Source: Gonatopus flavifemur (lineage: Eukaryota > Arthropoda > Insecta > Hymenoptera > Dryinidae). From it: a DNA stretch of 64,000 nt. A program made the position numbers and the translations under genes. The notes beneath the pieces were generated by a model. It worked only from the letters and a program-made list of their open reading frames with translations. It was not told the origin of the DNA and searched no databases. Below are positions 22,380 through 33,564 of this stretch, piece after piece; within the stretch, counting starts at the first letter, position 1, and each line of letters begins with the position of its first letter. The stretch covers positions 13,162,001-13,226,000 of the forward strand of contig JAFFJZ010000001.1 of NCBI GenBank assembly GCA_018340375.1. The letters are read 5' to 3'.

Positions 22380-24167
22380 CAGACATGCAAACTTTTGGTA
22401 GCTTTTTTTCACCTTTTATCGCCCTTTAAAGTGCTATAAAAAGAAAAAAACAGGCAAATGTCATCTCCATTTAGGTTCATCCTCCAATAAATTCAACCAG
22501 CTTTAAAATAAAAAAAAAGAGCGATCCATTCAGTAGTTTTTGAGATATCGTAGAGCCAAACTTGGGAAACATGGTTTCGAGAAAAACGCCTTGAAAGTTT
22601 CGGGATACGAATCCTTTAACTTGAGAAAATTTTGTTCATGTCCTTTAAGACCCATTCAATAAGTTTCAAATGACTCGAGTTCTTAATCTACTTCCTTCTT
22701 AAGAAAAGAAATTCGAGAAAATCACTTTATTTCGGAATCCGCTTAATGAGAAACTCCCCTCAAATTTTTTTATTAAAATTCCCGAAATCTGAATTTCATA
22801 ATAGCATCGAAAAGGGTGACAAGAACAGATTTGATCAAAGGAAATGAATCTTAAGATCGTTTTCTAAATTCCATTGCACCCGGTTTTTTCGCACAAATTT
22901 TCTTTTTATCGATACTCAATTTGAGCAAAATTTTTCACACATCGGTTGTTGTTTGACAGGTCTCAATAATTTTATATTTTATCACTTACTTCTAGATGGT
23001 CGAAGAAATCTCAATTCGTAATCAATTTCTATGAAAAATTTTCATCTCATTATTGTTAAGAAGAGTTAAAAAAACGGTTCAGGAGATGTCAAATTACGAG
23101 AGTTCGGGGGAATACAATCAAAATCTACATTACTTAAATTGAAGAATGCAAACAAGTAGCGCGTTTGAGACGGAAAGCGTGAACCGCTACTGATGACATC
23201 GACATCTCGTGTGATCACAATGTATGTAGGGCGGAGAAATGGGGGATGAACGTGTCAGAAGCAGCCCCTGGGGTCCAGTTATGAGTTTGCTCAAGGGGAT
23301 GTTGATTCTGGTCGGCGCTGATTCTCTTTTTTGCCTCGCACGCGCGTGCACTGCGAAGGGACTGGCGATACAGTGTTTGACTCATTGACTGAAATATCTT
23401 TATCGAGTGCCGGTCGAGTAAATTAATTGTTTTCGTGGTTGTCGCTCGAGTGTTTCATCCGAGTTTTATAACTTCAAATTGTATTTCATTGATATTCCTG
23501 CATAATGCCAAGTACCGACACATGACTGAAACAATTTTGTGATTCAATTTCTACATTCCAAAGCGCATAGATGATATGCTGTAATGATTGTTCACGAACT
23601 CAACTCTTCACATCCTAAATTTATCTTCCCCGAGAGAACACGAAGGTTCAAGGGGTCTATTCAACATCCGGACATTTGGATGTCTAAACTCTGGAGAGTC
23701 AATAAATGAAACTAAGTTTTGAGATTCCTTCGAAGTATTCATAACGGACTTTTCGTGAATAACAATAGTGTTCAAGATATGCATTACAACTTTATTCTGC
23801 AAGTATCCGCTCGCGTGTTTGATATCTTAATGGCGCTTGCTTCGCTCGTACTCCGATAAACTCCGAAGGATGCTGGCTCTACTCGCGTTAACATAGTCTG
23901 TATGGAGCTCGCTACGCTCGCGTATTTACACTGAGAAAATACTGTAGCTGAAATCGGTCTTGAATCTTGCAGTAATCCTCTTTAATCTTGCACCCCTAGT
24001 CCAGGCCCGTTGGCCTCAACCCTAGTTGCAGTTTTGCCCATCATGTAGGAATTGTGTTGCCACTATTTTTTGGAGGAAAACTCCACAATTACTGTTCAAA
24101 GTACAGGTTATATCTGATGTAACTTACTCTGTACGTTTTTGGCAAACTGCAATAGTTTTTATTCTGA
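22285..24167. other. no gene recognised
   Basis: AT-rich DNA with no transposase or foldback detected. A GC-rich patch at 23160-23350 (ACGCGCGTGCACTGCG) has no clear coding signal. CGCTCG words related to the 6735-7190 tandem repeat occur at about 23828-23925. Confidence 0.4.
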
Positions 24168-24175
24168 ATGGAATG

Positions 24176-24584
24176 TAGTGTTGCCGCGATCCAGAAAACG
24201 AGCTATCACGATCTTTACATTCCAATGTTCTTCAATTAAAATTATGGGAAGTAAAAATTGGTTAAAATGTAGATTAGAACTGAAATTCGATTATGAGTCA
24301 GTTTACATCGAGCTGCAATCCCGTTAATCTTGATTTTTATTCAATCAACACTCCAAGCGGTTCGAGCCAGATCGAAATTCAGATCGTGTCCAGATCGAAT
24401 ACAGATTAATTCAAAACTTGATTTCATAAACTTATATTTCAATTTGGATTCCCAAAACAAGTTGACTGTTCCCAAGATTGTATTTTCACCCAATTTTTGT
24501 TACTATGGAAGAATGTACTTTCAGCTAAACGAGGCTGGGATTTGAAGATCGTGATAGCTCGTTTTGTAGATCGCGGCAAGACTA
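24176..24584. mobile_element. non-autonomous hAT-type element
   Basis: The 8-bp repeat ATGGAATG lies at 24168-24175 and 24585-24592. The termini TAGTGTTGCCGCGATC and GATCGCGGCAAGACTA are inverted repeats with one mismatch in 16. The arms continue through AACGAGCTATCACGATC and its mirror. The roughly 310-bp interior has no transposase. The TAGTG ends and 8-bp duplication fit hAT. Confidence 0.82.
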
Positions 24585-24770
24585 ATGGAATGCCCTGAAT
24601 GACGCCAAAATCAACTAACGAAACCATTGAAACTACTAACTGTAAAAAATACTTATAAAATTTCCCTACAGAAAATGATGGCAGCAAAGTTTCTCCACTG
24701 TGGTTTAGTAGACGTTTCCCATATTTTCAGAGGATTCAACACCCAAAAAACAGAGTAGACTCTCAAAATG

Positions 24771-25243
24771 CCCGGGTCGAAAAATTTGAACGGTTTTTGT
24801 TCTCATATTCCGCGATTTTAGTCTGAGTTTCTCCCTCAACGAATGGAAGTGATTGAGAAGAAATTCAGACTGAAATCATGCACTGAGAGAACAAATTTCC
24901 GGGAACAATGAAATATTTAGTTGAATAGTCGCCATAAAATACTTAATTGATTTGAATGAACTTTCATTGACTCGATTAAATATTCATTCAATCAAACAAA
25001 TATTTAATATGCTATGAAATATTTCATCAATTGAAACAGTTATTTTATTGAGTCAATGAAAGTTTATTCAAATCAATTGAGTATTTTATGGCGACTATTC
25101 AACTAAATGTTTTATTGCTCCCGGAAATTTTTCCTCTCAGTGTGAAAAAGTACTGTTTTTGTCCGCATTATTCAACAATCAGGACAAAATCAGTTTAAAA
25201 ACGAAATATGAGGATAACAACCGTCTAATTTTTTCGACTCGAG
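24771..25243. mobile_element. class 1 foldback element, hosts a class 2 element
   Basis: CCCGGGTCGAAAAATTTGAA is mirrored by TCTAATTTTTTCGACTCGAG with TG on both flanks (24769-24770 and 25244-25245). Inner arms include TTCTCATATTCCG against CGAAATATGAGGA. The class 2 element 24881-25142 is inserted in its middle. Confidence 0.65.
24881..25142. mobile_element. class 2 foldback element, AATATTTAATTGA-rich
   Basis: CACTGAGAGAACAAATTTCC is mirrored by GGAAATTTTTCCTCTCAGTG and TG is duplicated (24879-24880 and 25143-25144). Long arms contain AGTTGAATAGTCGCCATAAA and its mirror, GACTCGATTAAAT words and several AATATTT palindromes. No coding signal. Confidence 0.75.
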
Positions 25244-25245
25244 TG

Positions 25246-25455
25246 CACAGAAAAAAGTATTTCCTGAATCTGAAAAATTTTTATTTGAATTGGTTCAAAT
25301 AAATATTCCTTTGATAGGAATCTTTTATTGTTCAGTCCTTCTTGCAAATAACAAATTCGTTTGGATCAAATAAATATTTATTTTTGCCAAAGAAATATCT
25401 ATTTGGACCTATTCAAATGACAATTTCTTAGATTCCTAGACTTATTTTCTTCTGT
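25246..25455. mobile_element. class 2-like foldback element, AAATATTTATTTG-rich
   Basis: CACAGAAAAAAGTATTTCCT is mirrored by ACTTATTTTCTTCTGT, with inner arms GAATCTGAAAAATT against TTTCTTAGATTC. The interior repeats TCAAATAAATATT. A clear relative lies at about 55294-55503, also inside an E-family copy. Flanks are TG and TT. Confidence 0.6.
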
Positions 25456-25813
25456 TTTGGGAATGGATTCCTTATTTTCAATGAGAAAACAATTCCCTCA
25501 CGATCAGGGGATGAAATCCCCATCCCACATTTCTTACATGGTAACTCTTCACCTCATCTCTAGATGAAAGACATGTAAAAAAATGTAATATTCACATGTT
25601 CACATCACGGTGTCAAGATGTTTCTGCATGAAACATCGTTATTGGTGGCAAATCAAGATAACGACACATAATGTCTACATTCTGAGGACTCTCAGAAACG
25701 ATATATTTATGATAGTTACAAAATAATTCAATTTTACAAATCCTCGAGACCGTCTCTCTGTCATCAATATTAATCTTTCGATAATAATCACTAATTTTGG
25801 CATCATATTGATG

Positions 25814-26411
25814 CACTGAGGAAAATTATCTATTATAAATTACTAGACTCGCCAGTATATTGAGGATATACCTGATTTTTTTAAGGATGTCCCCTGGTCG
25901 ATTTTCTCACTCGAAAATTACTAGATCGTTTCAACCATTTCACGTCATTAATATTCAATTAATTACATCGATCTTGAGATCAAAAAATCCAGAATAAATC
26001 AGAGATGCCGGCTCTGGTCTCAAAATAATGGTACATGGATTATATTTGTTGTAATATCAAAAAACAGTTAGTTGAACAACAAACAAACCAGACCCGGATT
26101 GTTTGATTGATTCTGAATCATTTGATCCAAAGTTTAATGTAATTGATTGAATATTTTTGACGTAAAATGGTTGAAACGATCTAGTAGTTTTTTGGTGAAA
26201 AAATCCACCAGAGTACTCCCTTAAGGTTATATACCAAACGTTCTCTTCACAAGTACCAAACTTTCTATTATAAAATGTTATTATTCTACCATTAACTTAC
26301 AGAGAATCTGGTACTTTTGAAGAGAATGTTTGGTATATAACTTCAAAATGCAAGTATATCCTCAATATACTAGCGAATCTAGTAATTTATGATAGACAAT
26401 TTTTCTCCGTG
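25814..26411. mobile_element. class 2 foldback element with palindromes inside palindromes
   Basis: CACTGAGGAAAATTATCTAT is mirrored by ATAGACAATTTTTCTCCGTG, with TG at 25812-25813 and 26412-26413. The outer arms run through AATTACTAGACTCGCCAGTA and ATATTGAGGATATAC. Two further inverted pairs sit inside: CTAGATCGTTTCAACCATTT (near 25921) against its mirror near 26166, and GTTATATACCAAACGTTCTC (26226) against its mirror ending near 26341. It is either a composite or an element that expanded by inverted duplication. Confidence 0.7.
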
Positions 26412-26414
26412 TGT

Positions 26415-27615
26415 GAATCGATTACCTGCATTATTACATATATCCAATCCCATAAAGTTTCATTGTCAACATGAACCTGATTCGCAAAAAAGAAAGGAGC
26501 ATGGTATAGAAGATCGTACGGTGTCGGCTGAGTAATATTTCGCGGTATGGATGAAGAAGAAAGGACACAATATCGAAAGCAAGATCGATTCTCCTCGGTC
26601 GAGTAAAGATGACAAGTGGTGTGCGTCGCAAAAAGACAAAAAACATTGGTAAACGATGAGAGGTAGATAGGAAGGAAAACTCATTTCGAGAAATACTGAA
26701 GATTTGACTACTATTATTTAAATAACGCAAAAACGAAAGGAAAAAATAAAAATGAATTCAAATTTTTGGAATTACTTCATCAATTTCATTGCATGCGATG
26801 TGAACAAATTTTGGTACATTTACCGGAGTATGTCGGAAAGCAAATATTTGCCCGAACATGGTAGGTAAAGATTTTCTAAAATGTGATAAATTCATCGTAT
26901 TTTTCGATAGAACACAAAAAAACATTGATAAAACTTCGAAATTCTAGACAATTTCCCCAAGATTTTCTTCTTGTCTGAATTAACAAAAAATTTCTTAGTA
27001 AATTCAATGGTTTTTTTCACGGTGTGGAGCAAAGGAAAGAAGCACCCTGTTGAAAAATGTGGATAGATTCGGATGAATTCGGATAACAATTCGAAGATAG
27101 ATACAAGAATAGGATTGGAACGACTAGAAATGCTATCCAATTCCTGTATCCATTTTCATATTTTTATCCGAATCCATCCGCGTTTGTGAATGTCATCTTC
27201 AGAGGAGACTTGTATGTTCATTGGATGTTTGGTCTGTCACTCGCAAGAAACAAGCAGCACCCTATTGTGAGTTATTGCAATTTGCTGCTTGAAAAAAGAG
27301 TTTCAACCTGGGCCAAGCTATCGCTCAAGTTGAGTCAAGCTACCGTCAAAGCTGGGCAAAACCATTGCCCAAGCTAAGTTAATTTAGTACAGCATAAGAA
27401 TCGACTGTCATCCAGAGTTGCCTGATGCTTAGAGCAGGGTCCCGCCATGCAATAGATCCCCTCGTGTGAAATTAGTATTTTCCTTCAGGCAATTTCGGTT
27501 GGAAAATGAACCAGACAAGGCAACTTATGATCAAGCCTTGGCTGTCAACCTTGCATCAGCTATATTACATTCGAATGCTTTTAGTATTTTAAACCGAACA
27601 CATGATTTTGGAAAT
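26415..27615. other. no gene recognised
   Basis: AT-rich non-coding DNA. A class 2-like single end (GGTTTTTTTCACGGTG) lies near 27009-27024. A run of CAAGCT(A/T) words with CTGGGC occurs at 27305-27380. Confidence 0.4.
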
Positions 27616-27616
27616 A

Positions 27617-27705
27617 ACCCCTGCAAACAATGATGAATGGCGTTCTAATGGGTCGCTAAAGGTTCCGCGATACCGGTGAAGACCCATTCCTAGCCCTTTC
27701 GAGAA
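27617..27705. repeat. partial copy of the 37710-37817 class 1 family
   Basis: CCCCTGCAAACAATGATGAA followed by TGGCGTTCTAATGGGTCGCT parallels CCCCGACAAACAATGATTAC and TGGCGTTTCAATGGGCCGCT at 37709. The matching right end is not clear. Confidence 0.45.
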
Positions 27706-27709
27706 GTGT

Positions 27710-29708
27710 ACAGTCGCAAAGGTAACAGAATCAAATAGAAAACATCACACCATCGATATCTTATCGTCATTACACTCCTTTTGTGAATATCTCCTCGTTC
27801 CAACGAACAGTACTCCTCAACAATAACTCCTCGTATATAAAAATGGGTCTTACATACTTGAAATATAAGTTTCATCTTTTTCATCGCGTGTTCCCACGAA
27901 GAATGGCCAAGACAGAAGACAGAGTAGCCGAGAGAAGATCTCGTGATTCTCTCTCTTTCCTTCTCTCATACTTTCTTCCTTCTCTAAAAAAGTTTCTTTT
28001 TCTCATCCTCTTTTTCACTCGCTATGATCCGGTAATTACCGAAGGAGCTAGAGGTCGTCGGGGCCGTTAACGTTCGGCGGCTAATGGTATGCAAGACGGC
28101 GATATAAAGAACAAAAAAAGAGGAGAAAAAGAAAAAGGACGCCGGGACAGAAATCAAGAGAAGAGAAAAGAAAATAGGCGGAAAGGATGAGTTGGTGCAG
28201 AAAGGGGTATATAAGCTCGTCTATATATGTATGTATACATCTTGTGTTTGTGACCGTTGCACTGTAGCGGATGCAACTTTGACTTCGGTTGTGGCTTCGG
28301 CAGTGACTGTGACTGCGAGAAACAGGGCCGACTCCGAAACGACTTTACGGGAATTACATCCGCGAAATCGGGAAGATATGGAGCCGCGAAATGCGATGTG
28401 GCCATCCGTCACTCTCGCGGCCCGTCCAAATGGTCCGGTTGCTTTTGGTCGGTGCATCGCTGTTCGGTCTCTTAGTTAGAGTCCTCTTCTACTAACTACC
28501 ACGAAATCCGTTTACGCAGGTTGGATGGATGTTTTTTGGTTTGTTTTTCATCCATCATGGATAACACTTTGTCTCCTAAAATCAACGATATTTTAAATTT
28601 CGATCATCAAACTATTGAAAATCGTCAAACCTTATTTTGATAAGATTTATTTATATCGATATCAATTTTGTCAACAAAATTCTAATAATTCAAATTTAAG
28701 TATTGAAAAAGTATGCGATATATACATTTTGTTTTCAACTTGAGAAAAACATTTCAATCAGCTCTAAGAGAGTCAATACGTAGATCTGGAAATTGTCTAA
28801 ACCCATTTGTTTTGAAACCACCGATCCGATATCTGTGATATGTTAGAAATCAGTGCTTTAGAACTCGACACAAGTTCCACAGAAGTTATTTTCGTTCGCA
28901 TTTTTTGTCCGTGACGGTGATTAAATTCAGAGCATTTCGAGGTGAACGTACCAAAGTTCTTCAAAATCGACAATCTTACGTTTTTGTGCGGGAGAAGAAT
29001 CATCGTAATTGAAAAGAAGATAGTTTGCAGTCTTCTGCTTTTTCTTTTTATAGACGAAAAAAGATAGTCAACTCGACGACTTATGATGATTAGCATTCAA
29101 ACATAAAGTACACAAGAAGGAACGATAAAGGAAAGCCATCTTACTGCACTTAGAGGCATTTGATTTATGGAGCGTTAAATACGATGACGCTTTAAATGAA
29201 TGTCCAACGAGCGTGTGGATGATCGTAATTCGATCTGACCACACGCACACGATCGAACACTCCGTTACCCACACACAAGTGTTATCGTGGTGTCTACAAT
29301 CCCGCTTACAGTATCGGATCATACAGATATTATTCCTTTTTCCGTACGGAATAAGAACAAAATGTACGTGAAATCGAATAAGGAATGAAACTCCACGATT
29401 ATAACGAGAACCGATCTGACGTGTGAAACCATCCTTGGGTAAATATGGGTAAATACTTCGATGGAATTCGATTATCGAAATCTAATTTGAATTCAATTGT
29501 TCTTGATGAGATCAGTCGCTTCAATTACCGACTAAGCGTTATTTCAACGTATTAATCTAACTAATATTTCGGGAATCACAATCAAAAAACGTCTCTTCAA
29601 TGCACCTGAATCGCGTGATTAAAATGTAATTAAAAAACCCTTCGTTGCTCGAACATTCATTCAATATATCCTGTTGGAAATTTCGAACGAAACCCGGAAC
29701 GAGAGAAT
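27710..29708. other. apparently unique DNA, GC-richer near 28000-28480
   Basis: No mobile element ends were found. Between about 28060 and 28480 the sequence is GC-richer and open in several frames on both strands, as GC-rich DNA often is. None of the translations is recognisable. A TATA-like element precedes this patch. Confidence 0.4.
28208..28215 (+). promoter_or_regulatory. possible TATA box (TATATAAG)
   Basis: TATATAAG sits at the boundary between purine-rich DNA and the GC-richer stretch at 28250-28480. A start site would be expected about 25-30 bp downstream, near 28238-28245. There is no other evidence of a promoter, and AT-rich DNA produces such words by chance. Confidence 0.15.
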
Positions 29709-29711
29709 AAA

Positions 29712-30121
29712 CCCGAGAAAAAATGAATTAGATCTAAAGAAATCAAATTGAATCTAATTGGATCTCTTTTGATCAAAAAAATGGAATGCGGTAGATCCGC
29801 TGAGATCTAAATGATGTATCTATTTGGATAACGATAGATCTACTTAGATCTGAATAGATCTACGTGAATCAGAATAAAAAAAGCTGTGAATTGATCTAGA
29901 TCAATTTGCATATTTGAATGGATCAGTTGAGATCTAGACGGATCTATTTAGATTTACAGAGATCTAAATACAAAAGGAGCTTCAATATGTGCTGAGATCT
30001 GCGTAGATCTATTTATATCTATTTAGATCCAGAGATATCTACCGCATTCCATTTTTTGGATCTAAAAAGATCAAATTAGATCTCATTAGATCTCTTTGGA
30101 TCTAATCCATTTTTTCTCGGG
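29712..30121. mobile_element. class 1 foldback element, AGATCT-rich
   Basis: CCCGAGAAAAAATGAATTAG is mirrored by CTAATCCATTTTTTCTCGGG, with AA duplicated at 29710-29711 and 30122-30123. Within 410 bp I count about eleven AGATCT and many further GATC words; chance would give well under one AGATCT. Inner arms include AAAAAAATGGAATGCGGTAG and its mirror. No coding capacity. Confidence 0.82.
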
Positions 30122-30146
30122 AATAGCATTGTTTTATTTATGTATC

Positions 30147-30761
30147 CCCAATAAACACACACACGTTATTTCAACGTTGAAAGAACGTTAGACTGTCGAA
30201 CGGACGTCAGTCGTTAATTCCATAACGTTGATTTTTAGTTCAAATAAACGACCAGGAATTACGTGTAATTGAAACTAATATTCAAAAATCACCGTCAAAC
30301 GACGTTCTCAAAAAACGTGTTTTGAACGGGTTTGAATCACGCGTTTAAAATGTGTTTATAACACCTTGTGCTTGAACTTCAATTGAAGATATTCTGCTAA
30401 AAATGTCGAACGAAACCGAACAATGGTTAAAGTTTCAACAAAGAGCAAGATACTAAATAGTGTGGCATACTTTCCAAATTCTGTCATACTCAGAAATACT
30501 ATTGTTCTCGATATTGAATGAAAAGTTTTCAAAATGATTTGTTGGATTCAATTCACGTTTTAAAACCATCATTAGGATGCATCAATATTTGACGTCTTTT
30601 AAACAGTTTTTGAACCGTTGATATGACGTTATTTTATGGTTGAAAAACACGTGATCTGCCGCGACATTTTTACGTTGAATCAACGCAAGAATATTACTAA
30701 TTCACAACATGTGGTTATTGACTGTTTTTGACGTTTTTTAAACGTGCGTGTGTTTACTGGG
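30147..30761. mobile_element. class 1 foldback element, AACGTT-rich
   Basis: CCCAATAAACACACACACGT is mirrored by ACGTGCGTGTGTTTACTGGG, with TC at 30145-30146 and 30762-30763. The interior repeats AACGTT, GACGTT and TTTGAACCGTT words. Its right half is duplicated directly downstream (30764-30965). Confidence 0.8.
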
Positions 30762-30763
30762 TC

Positions 30764-30965
30764 TATCCCATCTCGAATGTTTTTGTTTTCCAAAACCCTT
30801 CTCTCGATATTAATAGAAAATTTCCAACATCTCGAGTTGAAATCTCGTTTCAAAACCATCGTTAGAATACATCACTATTTGACGTCTTTCAAACGATTTT
30901 TGAACCGTCGATGCGACGTTATTTTATGGTTGAAAAACGTCGCATCAACGGAAGAATATTTTTCA
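30764..30965. repeat. diverged direct duplication of part of 30147-30761
   Basis: Segments such as CATCACTATTTGACGTCTTT, TTTTTGAACCGTCGATGCGA and ATTTTATGGTTGAAAAACGT repeat 30570-30680 in the same order and orientation. No class 1 ends enclose it. Confidence 0.55.
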
Positions 30966-30969
30966 AGTC

Positions 30970-32697
30970 TCGAAATACGCGATCGTTGGGTTTTTTTGAG
31001 GCAGTTCGCTAATGTATTTCCGCCACGCTTCAACTTACTAAGCCTGCTAAGTTGTTTTTCATAAACACGCAAAAGATTCAAAATAAAAGAAGAGCACAAT
31101 TCCGAGAACAATCATTACGGGACGTTTCATTTCTAGAAACTCCTCCTCACGTTCTCCGTCATGGTAACGAATTCAACAAAATCCACGAACGGTCGAAATC
31201 CAAAAGGAGAAAAACAAGAAGAATGAGAACAAAAAAAGAGAAATCATTTAGTGACTCGTTGCATCGGTAAGGTGGAACTCGAGAAATGCAATAACTCAAA
31301 CAGATACGTTTCTGACAAACGCTGAAACACACAGATGCACCCAACGCATGGATCACCGTTAGTCTTTTGGCCAGAGGGTAAAATGTGCACCTGTCCAGGT
31401 AGGTAGAGCCGTGAGAGCAGAAGAAAAAGAGAGTGAGAGAGACACTTCTTCCTCTTCCAGGAATCTGTGGCCAAGTAGGAAGGCTCCAACCTGTCTACTA
31501 AGATCAGGATCATCAGGATCGTCAGTTTCATTTAGACAAAACTAATACTTTTCGAGGTCTTTTAAATTTTAATGAGTTTTCGTTGAAATGACCGATTCAG
31601 CGATATCGCTATACACCACCTATATAACATTTCCGTACATGAGGTAATAACAATGAATATATTCCTTTTTGGGATGACAAAAAGTCTATTCAAAGTCTCG
31701 GAAATATGAATCAGATAAATGAAGTCTGATAAAATCTCGTAGTAAGGCTCAAATGAAATTCTCACAAGTTTTTTCCTTTCTTCGTGGAAAATATTGAAAA
31801 CCTCCAATCAATCGATCTCTGAATCATTTCCACCATTGAGACGAGTTCCATGATGACGATGGAAGAAAAAAGAATCTCTCGTGTCTTGGACCGAATGATA
31901 AACGATCGCTAAACTCGTAAACGAGCAAATGATACACTCGAAGGCTTATTGTCCATGTTTGGTAAAGTTTTCAGGTGATTCTTTTCACTATTGTTAAAGG
32001 GGCCGCTTCTTATTGTAGTTTGTTGCCTGGCTAAGATCATCTTCGCCGCATCGAAATGGACGAATTGGAAGAGTTCGCATGAAAAGAATGAGAAACTTTG
32101 GATGTGTAAGAAGGTGTATTCGAAACACCCTATTGGAAAGATTGGGATTAACAACGGGAATGGAATTTTATCGTTACTCGATCAATCATTTTCTCGAATG
32201 GAGAAAAAACACGTATAGTAATTATGATGGGGGATGAGAATATTGATTGTTAAATAAAATTCTCGATGGGTTTGAATCTTTATGATGGATTCTTCTCTGT
32301 ACTAAATTCCCTATTGAAATTTAAGTTGAGCGATTGATACGTACATGGGAGAGGATATTTCCGTTCTTCGACAGAAATTTACCGTGAAATCGTGGCCCAA
32401 TGAAAGAAGGAATATTCCTACAGAATTTTGAATTGAATTGTATCTCAATTAATATCTTATGATGATATGGAAGAATCGAATGAAAAAATATTAGTCTTGG
32501 GGTGACACAGAGGGTTGAAATTATTTATTTGTATTTCATATGTAAAATATGATATCAGAAGGGGGCGAAAACTCCTAATTTTGTGGTCATTTCTTATGGT
32601 AATTGCTATGAAGAAAGGTTCAAAAATCGATGTCTTATGCAAATGATAGGAAACAGTGATCTCATAATGTGGGAGCTAGTGGTCCCCACCATCAAAT
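30970..32697. other. apparently unique non-coding DNA
   Basis: No element ends or domains were recognised. Short open frames on both strands near 31000-31530 and 31990-32220 have no recognisable protein. Confidence 0.4.
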
Positions 32698-32699
32698 TA

Positions 32700-32844
32700 C
32701 ACTGCAAAACTGAGGTGTGTTAAATGTGACTACAAGAACATGGATAAACAGTGTTATTATACACAGTTTATCCGCGTTAAACACACATTCATACACATTA
32801 TCCGTGTTCTTATAGTTAATTTTAACACACTCCAGTTTGCAGTG
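32700..32844. mobile_element. class 2 foldback element, first of an inverted pair
   Basis: CACTGCAAAACTGAGGTGTG is mirrored by ACACACTCCAGTTTGCAGTG. Flanks are TA and TG. The interior repeats GTGTTAAAC, CGTGTT and ACACGGATAA words. It is the reverse complement of its neighbour 32881-33024, only 36 bp away. Confidence 0.7.
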
Positions 32845-32880
32845 TGCACGGTACTACAGCGTGTTCTTTTTTCTTCCCTA

Positions 32881-33024
32881 CACTGCAAACTGAAGTGTGT
32901 TAAAATTGACTATAAGAACACGGATAGTGTGTGTAAATGTGTGTTTAACACGGATAAACCGTGTATAATAACACTGTTTATCCGTGTTCTTGTAGTCAAT
33001 TTTAACACACTTCCGTTTGCAGTA
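32881..33024. mobile_element. class 2 foldback element, second of an inverted pair
   Basis: CACTGCAAACTGAAGTGTGT is mirrored by ACACACTTCCGTTTGCAGTA, with TA at 32879-32880 and 33025-33026 if the last G has become A. The internal order of segments is inverted relative to 32700-32844. Confidence 0.7.
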
Positions 33025-33324
33025 TAGTCACTGTTTGTTATGGAAACTTTCTTTTTTTCCCACAAACGCACGAAAAGAAATTTGTATAGCTGTTGAATAT
33101 CTTGTCTTCCACAGGACAGCTAATTTCTTAGCAACCTTAGTCACACTTTCGCTGATGAAGGTCAAAATTTTGCGGCAGTAATCAAAGTTTAGCTACAGCA
33201 GCTAAAAAATGACTGTCCTTCTCACGGCCAATTCATTTTCCCCTGTATGTGAAAAAATGTTTGGTTGTTTTATACAGAAAATTTCAATTATTTTTGACAG
33301 AATTGGAATATAAAATATAATCTA

Positions 33325-33560
33325 CACGGAAAGAAAAAAGTTATCAATACTTGAATAACATTTATTAACATTTAGAAAAATGACTGTCAGTTCAGGGAAA
33401 AAGAGCACCGCTGAAAAATCTTTGCAGTAAGGTTATTGTAATTGTTTACAGTGGATTTATCAACTTTTGATGAATTTACTACGAAAATTCTTCAGCGATA
33501 CTCTTTTTCCCTAAATTGTCAGTCATTTTCCTAAATAATCACAACCGCTGTCTTTCCGTG
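33325..33560. mobile_element. class 2 foldback element
   Basis: CACGGAAAGA and TCTTTCCGTG form the ends, with TA at 33323-33324 and 33561-33562. Inner arms include AAAATGACTGTCAGTTCAGG with GAAAAAGAG, and the mirrored CTCTTTTTCCCTAAATTGTC. The first 30 bp of the arms are less well matched than the inner part. Confidence 0.72.
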
Positions 33561-33564
33561 TACC

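Larger units (their letters stand above)
24646..25541. mobile_element. E-family class 2 element carrying nested foldbacks
   Basis: Family E is recognised by ATGATGGCAGCAAAGTTTCT and by GGATTCAACACCCAAAAAAC on the left side, and AGGGGATGAAATCCCCATCC near the right. The same landmarks occur at 46355-46913 and 55220-55697. The ends here are worn (TAACTGTAAAAAATAC and TTACATGGTAA). Inserted within it are 24771-25243 (class 1) and, directly after, 25246-25455 (class 2). Confidence 0.5.

Noticed and set aside
28192..28479. Three overlapping frames on both strands near a TATA box
   Set aside because: GC-rich DNA with few stop codons in any frame; no recognisable protein or splice signals.
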